From positions 207,452,001 to 207,516,000 of the forward strand of contig JBITNC010000001.1 in assembly GCA_050084985.1 (NCBI GenBank): a DNA stretch of 64,000 bases, written 5' to 3'. Below are positions 11,325 to 22,317 of this stretch, in pieces. The stretch is from Nageia nagi (taxonomy: Eukaryota; Pinophyta). Under the pieces are notes generated by a model that worked only from the letters and a program-made list of their open reading frames with translations, was not told where the DNA came from and did no database searches. Each line of letters opens with the position of its first letter. Position 1 is the first letter of the stretch. The translations under genes were made by a program, and so were the position numbers.

Positions 11325-11475
11325 TATTATCCCAAAAAGGTAACCTATTAGCAGACAAAAAACTCATATTAATCACAAATGTAGGCTTTATTACTTTATA
11401 AGATAACTTCAAATTACAAATTATAGATCACTTAATTTTTTTCCTTACTTTAAGGGGTTTGATAAATTGTCATTA
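11325..11475 (-). repeat. Truncated second LTR copy of relic K
   Basis: Repeats the segment 11508-11655: shared TTATCCCAAA, GGCTTTATTACTTTATAAGA-like and ACTTCAAATTACAAATTATA blocks in the same order. Only the end of the LTR (minus orientation) remains. Confidence 0.75.
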
Positions 11476-11487
11476 TTTATGTGTGAA

Positions 11488-11507
11488 GGCCTTCTTTCTA
11501 GCACCAA
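11488..11507 (-). other. Primer-binding site of relic K
   Basis: The minus strand reads TTTTGGTGCTAGAAAGAAGG directly after the LTR end at 11508. It closely matches the element F site TTCTGGCGCTAGAAGGAGGG, so K and F use the same primer class. Confidence 0.65.
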
Positions 11508-12436
11508 AATGTTATCCCAAATAAGTAACCTATTATAAAATAAACAAAATCACACTAAGCATAAATATGAGCTTTATTACTTTATGAGATAACTTCAAAT
11601 TACAAATTATATATCACTTGATATATTGCCTTCTTGAAGGGCTTTTATAAATTTTAATGTTACAATCCCCCTGGGGCTATTGTATAGTTATCAAAAATCA
11701 ATGTGTGTCACTAGCATCTACCTTTGGTTGCTAGTGTTCGACTATAGTCTTTGATGTTTTTTGCAAATTGAAGTGGTATGATTAATTTTATCACCTTTTA
11801 CCTTTAGTATGGTCTTTCTTATAGACTTTGGGTAACTTCTTATTCAATGTACTCTGATATTTTCTAGCTTCAGTACTTATGGACCTTGAACACATGCTAA
11901 AATAGTACATCAAACATACATGCTCTCATAGATATACATTGTATATATCAAAATAGGAAATAATAATATGAAAATAAAGAAACCTTACAATCATACAACA
12001 ATTCTAAATGTATTTTAGTAACATAATTTAACTTCAAATAGGGTCCCATTTTCTCATAACTTACACTCATATTTATAGTTTTTTAGGTTTGTTAAATCCT
12101 ATCCTTAGAAGGCTACATTTCAAGGTTCAAATCTCATATTAATCAAAAATAGTTTTGTGGTTATGTGCACCATCACAATGAAGCTCATGACTCATCATTC
12201 TATCTCCAAGTTCAAGGAGAAGATGAGCTTCATAGCTCACTCTCTTTTTATTTTAGATTTTCCACTTATAGATTCACTAACAACTTGAATCAAACATTGA
12301 TGATTAAACTCAACATTCAGTGACTAAGAGCAAATCATTGGTGATTTTTGTTAAACTATATTTTTTGTATTGTAATTTTTTTTGATGCCCTTTTCATTCA
12401 AATTTTAAATGAGGGTTATTTTTGGGTGTCTACATG
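11508..12436 (-). repeat. Full LTR of relic K
   Basis: About 929 bp in minus orientation, with a TGTAGACACC start at 12436 and a GATAACA end at 11508. No coding potential was seen. Confidence 0.75.
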
Positions 12437-12759
12437 AATACAAAATAAATAATGGTACCTGTCAAGATTATAAAAGAATGCAATTTGATTAAAATTTATA
12501 ATGATATTGTTAAATATTTATAGATGGATGATACTATACCACTTATGTTTGATTACTTCAATAATAATGATGACATTTTAAAATACTTAGGATCATATTC
12601 AGAATTACCTAAATCTAATGAAAAAAGGAAACTAAGTTACATTCTCAATGAGTGCATATTTTGGACAATAAGTATTTTAATTCATCATAACTTTGTTTAT
12701 TTTTATCATTAACAAAAGGATGAATAACTTGGAAAAGATGAATTAACATTCTAGTATGA

Positions 12760-14215
12760 AGAACTAACATATATTAATATTGGGACAAGTGATGAGAAAA
12801 GGTTGGTCAAAGTTGGAGCAACCCTTCCAACACTTTAGGAAAAAAGGTGCAAATATAATTTAATTGAAAATCAAAATAATTTTTCTTGGTATTATGTTGA
12901 TATGCTTGGTTTACATCCCTCTTTTGTTATGCATAATCTATCTATAAAAGATGGAGCTAAGCCAATTAAATAGAAACCAAGAAAGATGCATCCTTCTAAG
13001 GCATTGTTAGTTAAGAAAGAAATAGAAAAATATTTGAATGATAGATTTATTAAACTAATTAATTATTTATAATGGATGTCTAATATTGTTTCTATTATAA
13101 AACCTACTAGATAAAGAAAGGTTTGCATTGATTTTCATGATATCAATAATGCTTATCCAAAAGATGATTTCCCATTGCCTAATATTGATATGATTGTAAA
13201 TAGTATTGTTGGTCATAATAATTTTTCTTTTATGGATGAATTTTTGAGATATAACCAAATATTAATCAATTTATCTAGTCAACATAAGACTATTTTTACT
13301 ACACCATGGGAAATGTTTATTGGAAGGTTATATCTTTTGGATTGGAAAATGCAGGTGCTACCTGCCAAAAGGCTATGGTGCCAATGTTCCATGAGCACAT
13401 TCATAAATTAGTATAGGTATATTTTAATGAATTCTTATTAAAATCAAAGAAATTCCAAGATAATTTGGAGATCCTTGAAGAGGTATTTCAATTTTTAAAA
13501 ATGTATAAGCTTAGACTCAAGCCTCAAAAATATGCTTTTGGTGTTACTTCAAGAAAATTTCTTAGATTCATGATCTCAAAAAGGGGTATTGAGGTGGATC
13601 CTCAGAAGGTAAAATCCATAGTAAGTATGTCAAGTATAATTAACCTCAAATATAATTAACCTCAAGAAACTAAGGAGTATTCAAAGAAAGATAAATTCGA
13701 TAAGAAGATTCATTTCCCAACTTGGAGATAAATGTAGGCAATTTACTCATTTGTTGAAAAAGGATATCAAGTTTGTATGGGATGAAAAATGTCAAAAGGC
13801 ATTTGAAGAAATAAAATAATATTTGTTACATCCTCTTATCTTAGTTCCTATGGATTTCAAAAATCCAACATATCTTTACATATCAACCACTTCTATACCT
13901 TGCGGACAATGTTGTATAAAAAATATGATGAAAATAAGGAAAGGGTAATATACTATCTTAAAAAAAACTCTTATTAATTATGAAACTAGATATACATCCA
14001 TGGAAAAACTTTACCTTAGTATTATTTTTGCTATAGAAAAATTGAGACATTATATTTTACATTGCACTACATATGTTATCTGCCTAGTTAACCCATTGAA
14101 ATATCTTGTAGAAAAATAATATTTATCAAGAAGAGTAGCTAAGTGGTTGATGTTATTGCAAGAATTTGATATCAATATGGTAAAGCAAAAATCTATGAAA
14201 GGGTAGGTAATTATA
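12760..14215 (+). pseudogene. Reverse transcriptase and RNase H of element C
   Basis: The RT N-terminal motif FSWYYVDMLGLHPSFVMHNL is at about 12885-12945 (family FAWSxxDMPGIDPxxxxHxL). It is followed by KVCIDFHDINNAYPKDDFPL, the palm region NFSFMDEFLRYNQI, and LRFMISKRGIEVDPQKVKSI. The expected YVDD site near 13415-13440 is unreadable because of frameshifts, so the enzyme is dead. RNase H and connection parts continue with LKKDIKFVWDEKCQKAFEEI, TYLYISTTSI, NYETRYTSMEKLYLSIIFAI and VAKWLMLLQEFDINMV up to about 14210. Stops are many. Confidence 0.82.
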
Positions 14216-14394
14216 GAATTGATAGTATAATTCTCTTAGAATGATGGTATAGTGATGCATGAAGAGTTTCCATATGAATATGATGAGGATTCATGCTACC
14301 AATAGTGTATAACACTAACAAAAGACCACCAATAATGTGATATTGAATAAATGACAATGCCATATGAGTCATGTGCTAGATGAAGGATGAACCC

Positions 14395-14770
14395 ATAGCT
14401 TGTACCCTATATTTTGATGGATCAAAATGTTCTTATAGAATAGGGGTAGGTATTATTTTAATATCACCTACTAATGAGGTAATTCCTATGGCTTATAAAC
14501 TTGGATTTGAGTACACCAATAATATGGCAGAGTATGAACCTCTAATTTTGTGATTAAAAACAACTATAACCTTGAATATAAAAAATTTGTAAATATATGG
14601 TGATTCACAACTTATGGTAAATCATGTTAATGAAACATACAATATAAAGGATGAAATGTTAAAGCCATATAATATAATAGTTGTTGAATTGCTTGATGAG
14701 TTTAATGGAACAATATTCAAAATATTTCATGGATTAATAATAGGTATGTAGATGCAATGACAAGTGCAAC
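14395..14770 (+). pseudogene. Archaeal-type second RNase H of element C
   Basis: Reads TLYFDGSKCSYRIGVGIILI, NNMAEYEPLIL and IYGDSQLMVNHVNETYNIKD, which are the D, E and D motifs of the extra RNase H found in Tat elements. It lies between the first RNase H and integrase, the standard Tat position. A few stops occur, but all three acidic residues are present. Confidence 0.82.
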
Positions 14771-15039
14771 TTCATTGGCACAAATTGAGATAAAGGATGA
14801 AGAAACCATTATCAAGATTAGAAAACTTGGTACACCTTCGTACCTTGATCACATAGAGCAAGTACATGTATTTCAATGTGATCTAGAAGATAATTATGAA
14901 TAATTGTATATTTATATTTATAATTATTTGAAATATCAAATAATTCTTTCAAGCTATGATATAAATAAAAGAGTTAGATTAAAGAGGAAAACTATCAAAT
15001 ATGTACTTATTGGTGAAGTATTATATAAATGGTCATTTG

Positions 15040-16168
15040 ATGGTGCTCTATTAAGATGTATAACATAAAATTAAATAGAAACAATATTAGAACAAACATA
15101 TGAGGGGTTACGTGGAGGACATTTCTATGGAAAAGCATTGTACACTAAGCTTTTACAAATTGGTTACTATTGGTCTATAATGGAATATGATTGCAAGAAT
15201 CATGTTAAAACTTATTTATAGTGTCAAAATAATTCAAATTTGGAGAAGTAGCCAACTCAAGAGTTGAATTCCATAACTTCACCATGGTCATTTGCAACAT
15301 GGGGCATCAATTTGATTGGGCTTATCAATCAACATTTAATGGAAGGTCATAAGTTCATTATCACAACTATAGATTTTACCACAAAATGGGTTGAATCCAT
15401 TCCATTCAAATCAATCATGCAAGATAATATCATTACATTTTTGATAGAGAATATCATCATTAGGTTTGGGGTACCACAAATATTGATTACAAATAATGGA
15501 TCAAATTTCAAAGGTAAAAACATGAAAACCTTTTTGTAAAAAGTTTCATATTACTCAAACATTTTATTCAATTTATTATCCTCAAGGAAATAGTCAAGTG
15601 AAAGCATAAAATAAAATAAAATATTAAAGTGTATTTTATCAAAAACTTGGGATAGATACAAAGCAAATTTGCATGAATAGTTATTGTATGCATTGTGGGT
15701 ATACAAAGCAAGTATTATAATAGCCATAAGGGAAACACCATTTTCATTGGTTTATGGAGATGAAGTTTTAGTACCATTAGAACTAGAGTTGCCATCCTTA
15801 AGAATCTCATTGGATGGAAAAATATTAGATGAGGAGGAAAGAAATAGTAGATTACAATAGTTGGAATTATTTGATGAAAAGAGAATTAATATAATTGAAA
15901 ATGAGAAAGCTTACCATGCAAAATTGAAGAGGACATTTAAAAACAAGATCAAATGAAATAAATTAAAAGTGGGATACTTGGTACTCAAGGAAAATATTAA
16001 CAAAATAGCTACAAATGATAAGGTAAAAGGCAAATTTGAACCAAATTGGTTGGGTCCATTTGTTGTAATGTAAGCAACAAGATCAAGAGCTTACAAATTA
16101 TCATCCATGGATGGAAAAGAAGAACAAAAAACCTTCAATCCCATGCATCTTAAACACTTCGTTGTATG
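15040..16168 (+). pseudogene. Integrase of element C
   Basis: The zinc-binding region has GGHFYGKALYTKLLQIGYYW and CKNHVKTYLxCQ. The core reads SFATWGINLIGLINQ, KFIITTIDFTTKWVESIPF and RFGVPQILITNNGSNFKG. The first two catalytic Asp positions (WGxDLIG and TDNGxNF) are both Asn here, each explained by one G-to-A change. The C-terminus contains RETPFSLVYGDEVLVPLELE, KGKFEPNWLGPFVV and NPMHLKHFVV, with a stop after VV at about 16168. Stops and a frameshift lie near 15540-15620. Confidence 0.88.
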
Positions 16169-17390
16169 AGAAAGTGGATTTATACCTTACAAAACACTAA
16201 ATATTTTATGCAAGGTACATATATTTTATTTTTCATTTTTATTTTTACAATTTCTTTCATTGTTTTCATGTAGTTAATAGTGTGCATGACTATCTGTATG
16301 CTTGTAACTACATAAAAAAAATATAGTATGATGTCTTTGGACCATGGACATATAAATGCTAGGTCACTAATGGCATTTGATATGGCTAGTGAGAGGTCAC
16401 TCACTTAAAAGATAAAGTGGTGATGTATCCATAAGTAATATGTGGACATTGATTTATCCTCAATGGATGATGTAACTTTCCATGTATCCATACAATTTTT
16501 ACTTTTAATCATACAAAGCATAATGTCTCAATTCATAGACATAAAATATATGACCAATAATAAGCATCAATACGACTAGTGAGAGTTCACTCACTTAAAA
16601 GATAAATCAAAGATACATTCATAAGTAGATTGTTGACATTGACTCATCATCAATGGACTATGCAACTTACTATGTATCCAAAATATTTTAATATAGGGTA
16701 TATCTAACACTCTTTTTAGGTATTAACATTAAAATAAGAACATAAAATGAGTCAAAGTTTACATAGCTAATAGCATACCACATTGATAACATAAAGTTAG
16801 CATCATGTAAAATAAATAATTAAGAGCTAAAATCAATGAACCACTCTATAACAAGAAATGGATATGAGAGCATCAAATTCTTGAGTATTAGAAATGAAAA
16901 AATGGCTATATACATGATTGAACAATGTAAGAGGAAAATAGAACCTCTTCTATTTAAAATATTGAATGTGGGACCATAATACTCCGTAATAGGAGAGACA
17001 AGGGATCAAAGTTCCATGTTAGAAATATCATAAGGGGTAAAAGGATATAATTTTTTAGATTTTTTCTTGGATGCACCACTTAAGAAGCTTTCCTAGGGAA
17101 ACCAAGCCAAAAGGAGACAAAAAAGGATCCTCATCATCATCATCAAATAAGGGAAATGCATGGTGGCTATTTATCATAAAATAGCTATTTTTTAGGATTT
17201 TTAATTTTTTAATTTGCTATTTTTTATGCTCATTATCGAGGTCTAGGTAGCCTCAATTTTTTGGTTTTATTTTTTTCTTAGTTAGTTAGCCAAAATTTTA
17301 AAACTTTGAAGTATTTTTTATATAAATTATCCAAATATACCCCTTACCAAATTCACACCTTTTCACCTATGTTTTATAAATATTTTTAAT
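16169..17390 (+). other. Tail of element C downstream of integrase, with a diverged tandem duplication
   Basis: No clear protein. Two copies of a segment, 16385-16490 and 16577-16682, share TAGTGAGAG, TCACTCACTTAAAAGATAAA and CAATGGA blocks at a spacing of about 192 bp. Around 17080-17150 a Lys- and Ser-rich frame (ETKPKGDKKG then a Ser run) could be the start of an extra ORF, but this is weak. Confidence 0.5.
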
Positions 17391-17439
17391 TCTCCCAAGT
17401 AATTCACCTATTGAACTCAAGTTCTCTAGAAAAAAATGC

Positions 17440-18140
17440 ATATCTAAAAGAAAAGAATACTGTACTATAAAAGGATACTACAAGTGACTTGTTACAAAAG
17501 AAAAGTAACTTGTTATTGAAGAGAAGCATCTTGTTGCGAAATACAAGCAACTTGTTACCAATGATGAATGACTTGTTACTAAAGATGAGTATCTTATTAC
17601 TGAAGACAAGCAATTTGTTATTGAATATGAGTGACTTGTTATTGAATATGAGTGACTTGTTACTATAGATGAGTACTTGTTACTGAAGATGAGAAACTTA
17701 TTATTGAACATGATGACTTGTTAGTGAAGATCAAAGTCTTTTTAACTAAAGATGAGTAACTTTTTACTGCAAGTAAGTGACTTGTTACTATAAATGAGCA
17801 ACTTATTAATAAATATAAGCAACTTGTTAAAGAATACAAGCGTCTTGAAACTAAAGATGAGTGACTTATTACTAAAGATGAAAAACTTATTATTGAATAT
17901 AAGTGATTTTTTACTAAAGATGAGTGACTTGTTACTCAAGAAAAGTGACTTGTTACTAAAAATAAGAAAGTTGTTATTAAAGATGAGCAAATTTATTACT
18001 AAATACCAATGAATTGTAATTGAAGAGAAGTGACTTGTTACTAAATATAAGCAACTTATTATCGAAGATGAGAATCTTGTTACTAAATATGAGCATCTTA
18101 TTACTAAAGATGAGAATCTAATTATTATTAAGATGAGCAT
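17440..18140 (+). repeat. 21-bp tandem repeat array encoding a degenerate heptad (LVTKDEx)
   Basis: About 30 copies of a 21-base unit close to GACTTGTTACTAAAGATGAGT, with a few one-base indels. Because 21 bases make seven codons, the plus-strand frame reads repeats like LVTKDE plus one variable residue (Gln, Tyr, His or a TGA stop). Upstream, the same frame continues through ELKFSRKKCISKRKEYC. This suggests the array was the repeat domain of an extra sense-strand protein of element C. The low-complexity frames on the minus strand (SNKSLIF-type) are shadows. Confidence 0.8.
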
Positions 18141-18445
18141 TTGATATAAACTAATATTTCAAAGTCACATTTAATTTTTACCTTTTTTTAGAAAATAATA
18201 TCAACTAACCAATTGTTTATAACATAGTTCTTAAAAATTTGAAATATCACCATTACTTCTATAGTGTTTTGGGATAAAAATGCTAAGATTTTAAAATTAT
18301 TTTGCCACTATTTGATTTATTTTAATTCACCAAAATTTCTTACACATAACTTTATCATAAAATGGCAATGCTAGATGAATATTTTAAAAATTTCTTCTAC
18401 ATTTCTTCTTTGGATATTTAATCTCATTTTTTCAATCACATGTAC

Positions 18446-18459
18446 GAAGAGGGGAAAAA
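18446..18459 (+). other. Polypurine tract of element C
   Basis: GAAGAGGGGAAAAA directly before the 3' LTR. Element F has AAAAAGGGGCAAAA and the LTR at 57940 is preceded by AAAGAGGGGTAAAA, so this is a shared Tat-type PPT. Confidence 0.85.
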
Positions 18460-19046
18460 TTTAGATGCCTAAAAATGAATTATTACTTATTAAATAATTT
18501 ATTTTAAAGCATAAATGAATATATATTGTAAAGGGGCTTAAAAATATACCCAAGAAAATGTAATGGATCATCATGTAATGTAAGAGGTGTCAAATATCAA
18601 AAGAGACACCTTAAACAATCTAAAATGTAATGGTTCTAAGAATCAAAAAGGATCAAAATATTGCTATAAAAGAATATCAAAAGAAATACAATTAGATCAT
18701 GAGATATCATGATAAGAGATGATAAAAAATGACTAAAAAATGCAATATAATTCTACCTTATCAACAATAGTGTTTTGTAACACCACCTCTACATAGATCT
18801 ATTAAAACCTTCATCTTGCTTTCATGTATATTTATTTATGTTCATAGATATAAGTATTTCATGTATCTAATGATGTGATATTAGGCTATTGGTGGTATTG
18901 GTTTCTTATGTATGCAGATGTAATTTAGATAAAGGTACATTATTTATCATGTTCATTTGATACCATATTTATTATATATGCTTCAATATTATATTATAGA
19001 TAAATAGTGCTTTGATTCACTATTCATGAATTATTTTTAGTCTACA
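18460..19046 (+). repeat. 3' LTR of element C
   Basis: 587 bp, starts TTTAGATGCC (TG end mutated) and ends TCTACA. A TATAAAAG box lies at 18665-18672, with a counterpart in element D at 61975-61982. Confidence 0.92.
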
Positions 19047-19359
19047 CTAAGAAGTACCTATGGATTTTGAAGATTTGGTAGAAATGAAATACCCTTACTT
19101 TTTTTATTTGCTAGCTTCAATATTTCACACCTTCTTTATTAGTAGATTCACTAGTACTAATGATTGTATAATAATTTCCTCTAAGTTCTTTCCTTAGTAG
19201 AGTGTTGGATATGCCATCTTTTTATAGCAGTGTGTAACTCTACAAGCTATCTCTCTCCCCAACAATGATGTTAAAAAATATTATGATAAAGATTAACACC
19301 CATTTGACTAATGTATTCAAAATTTTATCACTAAGTGCTAACCCTCCCTAGTATCAAAA
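19047..19359 (-). mobile_element. Element B leader segment right of insertion C
   Basis: The untranslated leader or N-terminal gag region of B between its PBS (about 19341-19359) and the C insertion. Minus-strand fragments such as KDGISNTLL and RKELRGNYYTIIS are legible in one frame, but no start is certain. Confidence 0.5.
19341..19359 (-). other. Probable primer-binding site of element B
   Basis: The minus strand reads TTTTGATACTAGGGAGGG, resembling the sites of K (TTTTGGTGCTAGAAAGAAGG) and F (TTCTGGCGCTAGAAGGAGGG), and is followed leftward by the B leader. If right, B's 5' LTR begins at about 19360 and extends rightward; its far end could not be found. Confidence 0.45.
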
Positions 19360-19752
19360 TGTATATAACATTATCCAATTATAACCTTTATTTTAGATAG
19401 TCTAAATCATCCTAAAATGAAAGTATACCCATTGATATATCAAACAACCTAGTATTGTAAATAGTATTTTATCTCCATTATAAATTATATGTTAAACATT
19501 AAGACAACTAGTTTATTCAAATTTAAAAGGGAAAAGTAGTTTGTTTGAGAGAAAATGACCTAAATACCTACTAAAAATTATATACCATAATATAGACTGG
19601 TGCCTTGTTCATTAAGTAATAGAGTCTTATAAACATAGAAAAAGGATGAAGAAATAAGAAAATTGAATCCATTTTCTTTCGCTTAACAACAAAATAATAT
19701 TATGTTAAGTACTAAACAATGTAAGAGGAAGTATTAATTAATTAATTAGGGA
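19360..19752. other. AT-rich stretch, possibly the decayed 5' LTR of element B
   Basis: No coding signal. It begins TGTATATAACATTATCC next to the probable PBS of B, as an LTR end would. The outer boundary is lost, probably through the relic J that follows. Confidence 0.35.
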
Positions 19753-21060
19753 ATGACTAAGAACTTAGAAAATAATATGCAAAAGGATGATGAAGATGAT
19801 TTCTTATATTGTTTAAAACATCAATTAAATGATAGAATTTTTTCCAAGTTATTTGTTAGTAAAAATAGTGTGAAATTTATAAAATTTGATGGTTTACAAG
19901 ATCTAAAAATGCATGTTAGAAAATTTCAAAAGGAAGCTATTGAATATTTTTATGATAGAGATATGCTTGCAAAATTATTTTCAAGTAGCTTGAAAAATGG
20001 TGCATTAAAATGGCATTTTATTCTTTCTAAAAAGAGCATTGATAAGTGTGAGGACTTGATACATAAATTTTTGAAAAAAATTATATATAATATAGGAAAA
20101 ATTTCAATTCAAGGATTTTTGTAAAATTAAGAAACTACCTAATCAATTTATATCTGATTTTGTGAAAGTATGAAAATAAATTGTAAATAAAATCTCTATA
20201 CTTGAGAAAGATTTAAATAATACTTTTGTAAATGCTTTGTTACCTATGTATAAAATACAAGTTGTGTCTAATAATGGATTGATATTAGCTAAAATGGTAG
20301 ATATTTTACTTAAAAAGGAAGATTGTATCAAGCAAATTTATAAGAAATGTTATCAAAATTTCAAATGTATGAAAATAAAGAAAAACTTCAAATGTATGAA
20401 AAGAAGGAGAAACCAAAAGTTTCTATAACTAATGTTGACAAAAAAAAGACTAGACCACAAAGGAAGTTTACTAACATAACTGATACTATTGATAATATTA
20501 TTAATGTGCTATTAAAAGAAGATCTTATTGAGATGAACCACCAATGGTTCAACATCATTTTCCTAATAGTGTTCTTGAAACTTATCAATTCAAATAATTT
20601 CTTAATTACAATGGGATACTAGGGCATCTAAAAAAAATTGTAGGGTCTTAACAAGTATCATTCAAGATTGTATTGATAAGAAAGAAATTCAAATGGATGA
20701 TAATATTGAAGGATAAGAAGGACCTATACATCTTGATAATGGATATTTGGAGATATTTATGAACCCCTTACCAAAGATAAGTTACAAACCAAAAGGCTTC
20801 ATTATTTTGATAAGTACTTTGCATTGAATGAATTATTATTTATTTAATAGAAATGAATGTAGAGAATATTAGCAACAATAAATTAAGACCTATTATGAAG
20901 AGAAAACAAAACATAGAAATGAAATTTACAAATAAAATGCTACTAACAGTGTGCAAGAATGTCTACATGTTGTCAACAACATAAATTATACAACCAAAAA
21001 GGTACCTATTTTTGTACCTTCATCTGTAAAAGGTGTATGGGTTATTAAAGCATCCTAGGT
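19753..21060 (+). pseudogene. Relic J: gag to pre-protease fragment of a Tat-type element
   Basis: The gag core at 19753-20124 reads VKFIKFDGLQDLKMHVRKFQ, DMLAKLFSSSLKNGALKWHF and CEDLIHKFLKKI, matching the retrotransposon gag pattern. It goes on in a second frame with NQFISDFVKVWK and PMYKIQVVSNNG, then RPQRKFTNITDTIDNIINVL (Tat gag RxFTxLxxxLSxxLxxLL) and CRVLTSIIQDCIDKKEIQ from the zinc-knuckle end. No LTR, RT or integrase follows: pol has been lost. The antisense PMD relic downstream could be cargo of the same element, but this is inference. Confidence 0.65.
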
Positions 21061-21731
21061 ATGTAGATTCATTTCTAGAAATTGAAAAAATAAAAATATT
21101 AGTGTATGATAAGTAGGTTATTTTCTAAATGGTTAAATGTATATTTTTCATTATCATAGTGGTCATGTGATGGTTTTATCTAGTTTTTAGGTAAATTCTG
21201 ATCATTTCCCTCATACAATTTTTTCTAAAAATTCTTCAAAATCTATGTCGTTAATAGTGTGCAACTATTTACATGCTATTAATAATGTGTGTCTACCAAA
21301 CCAAAATAAAAATAGATAGTATATCCTATTTGTTTAAGGTCTTTTGAGATGTATTATGAGTATGTCATTAGGTTTTACATTTGTAAATAGAGAATCATAT
21401 ATTTAGTTCATTTGTGATTTTGAACCAAATAATGAAATTGAATATTGGTTATAAATTAGTATGGATGTATTCATTAGGTTTGTTATTTACTTACATTCAT
21501 TTCATAGGTTGAATTGTTATTTTATGGAAATATGTGATGAATTTGCAAATGAAAATGTGAAGTGGTATATATGGCTTATTTCTTACAAGTTTGAAATTTT
21601 TACTTTGGAATTCAAATTGAAACTTATATAAGTACAATTGTATAAGCAAGTAAATCATTCATTCAAATATAAAAGGTAAAAAATTGAGCATGCATTTAAA
21701 AGTATACATAGAATTGGAAGCCAAATAAGGT
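21061..21731. other. AT-rich non-coding stretch
   Basis: No ORF, LTR end or repeat was recognised apart from general AT richness. Confidence 0.4.

Positions 21732-22069
<338 letters not shown>

Positions 22070-22118
<49 letters not shown>
22070..22118. repeat. (TA)n microsatellite between the duplication copies
   Basis: About 45 bases of TA repeat. Both copies of the 199-bp duplication are bordered on their left by a TA tract, so the unit that duplicated included it. Confidence 0.95.
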
Positions 22119-22120
<2 letters not shown>

Positions 22121-22317
22121 ATCAAATGGGTGGAACCATGTCTCATTATACAATCTAGTGATGTGCACCACTACCACTACTACATACCTCACTAGGCCTA
22201 GCTACCCTCCTACTACCACTACTTTTTCTAGAAATGGACATACCACCTAACACCTCATTGGAACTAATACCATGAAAATTCATTATTACCTTAGTTCTCT
22301 CATATTTAATCCTAAGT
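22119..22317. repeat. 199-bp direct duplication, copy 2
   Basis: Same length as 21871-22069 with only scattered differences. This copy is continuous with the rest of the PMD-like gene and so is the original. Confidence 0.95.

Larger units (their letters stand above)
11325..12436 (-). mobile_element. Relic K: LTR-PBS-truncated LTR of a Tat-type element
   Basis: A minus-oriented full LTR (11508-12436) begins TGTAGACACCCAAAAATA on the minus strand and ends GGGATAACA. It is followed by a PBS of the same type as element F, and then, with no coding region, by the end part of a second LTR copy (about 11325-11475). The whole internal domain and the front of the second LTR are missing. It lies inside element C between PR and RT. 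A clear target duplication is not visible (AAAAT versus TGAAT). Confidence 0.75.
8287..19046 (+). mobile_element. Element C: Tat-type Ty3/gypsy, 10.8 kb including insertion K
   Basis: Plus-strand LTR element. LTRs of 557 and 587 bp begin TGTAGACACC/TTTAGATGCC and end TCTACA. There is a PBS next to the 5' LTR and a purine tract before the 3' LTR. The internal order is gag, PR, RT, RNase H, second (archaeal-type) RNase H and INT, which places it in the Tat group. A long tail of about 2.3 kb between INT and the 3' LTR contains a 21-bp repeat array. The LTRs are strongly diverged, so this is an old copy. Relic K interrupts it between PR and RT. Element D at the right edge belongs to the same family. 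Confidence 0.93.

Noticed and set aside
11320-12441. Target duplication for relic K (AAAAT/TGAAT)
   Set aside because: Only three of five bases agree; not better than chance in AT-rich DNA.
17404-18140. Minus-strand frames of SNKSLIF-type repeats, and the array as a CRISPR
   Set aside because: The frames are antisense shadows of the 21-bp array. The array has no spacers and the genome is a plant's.
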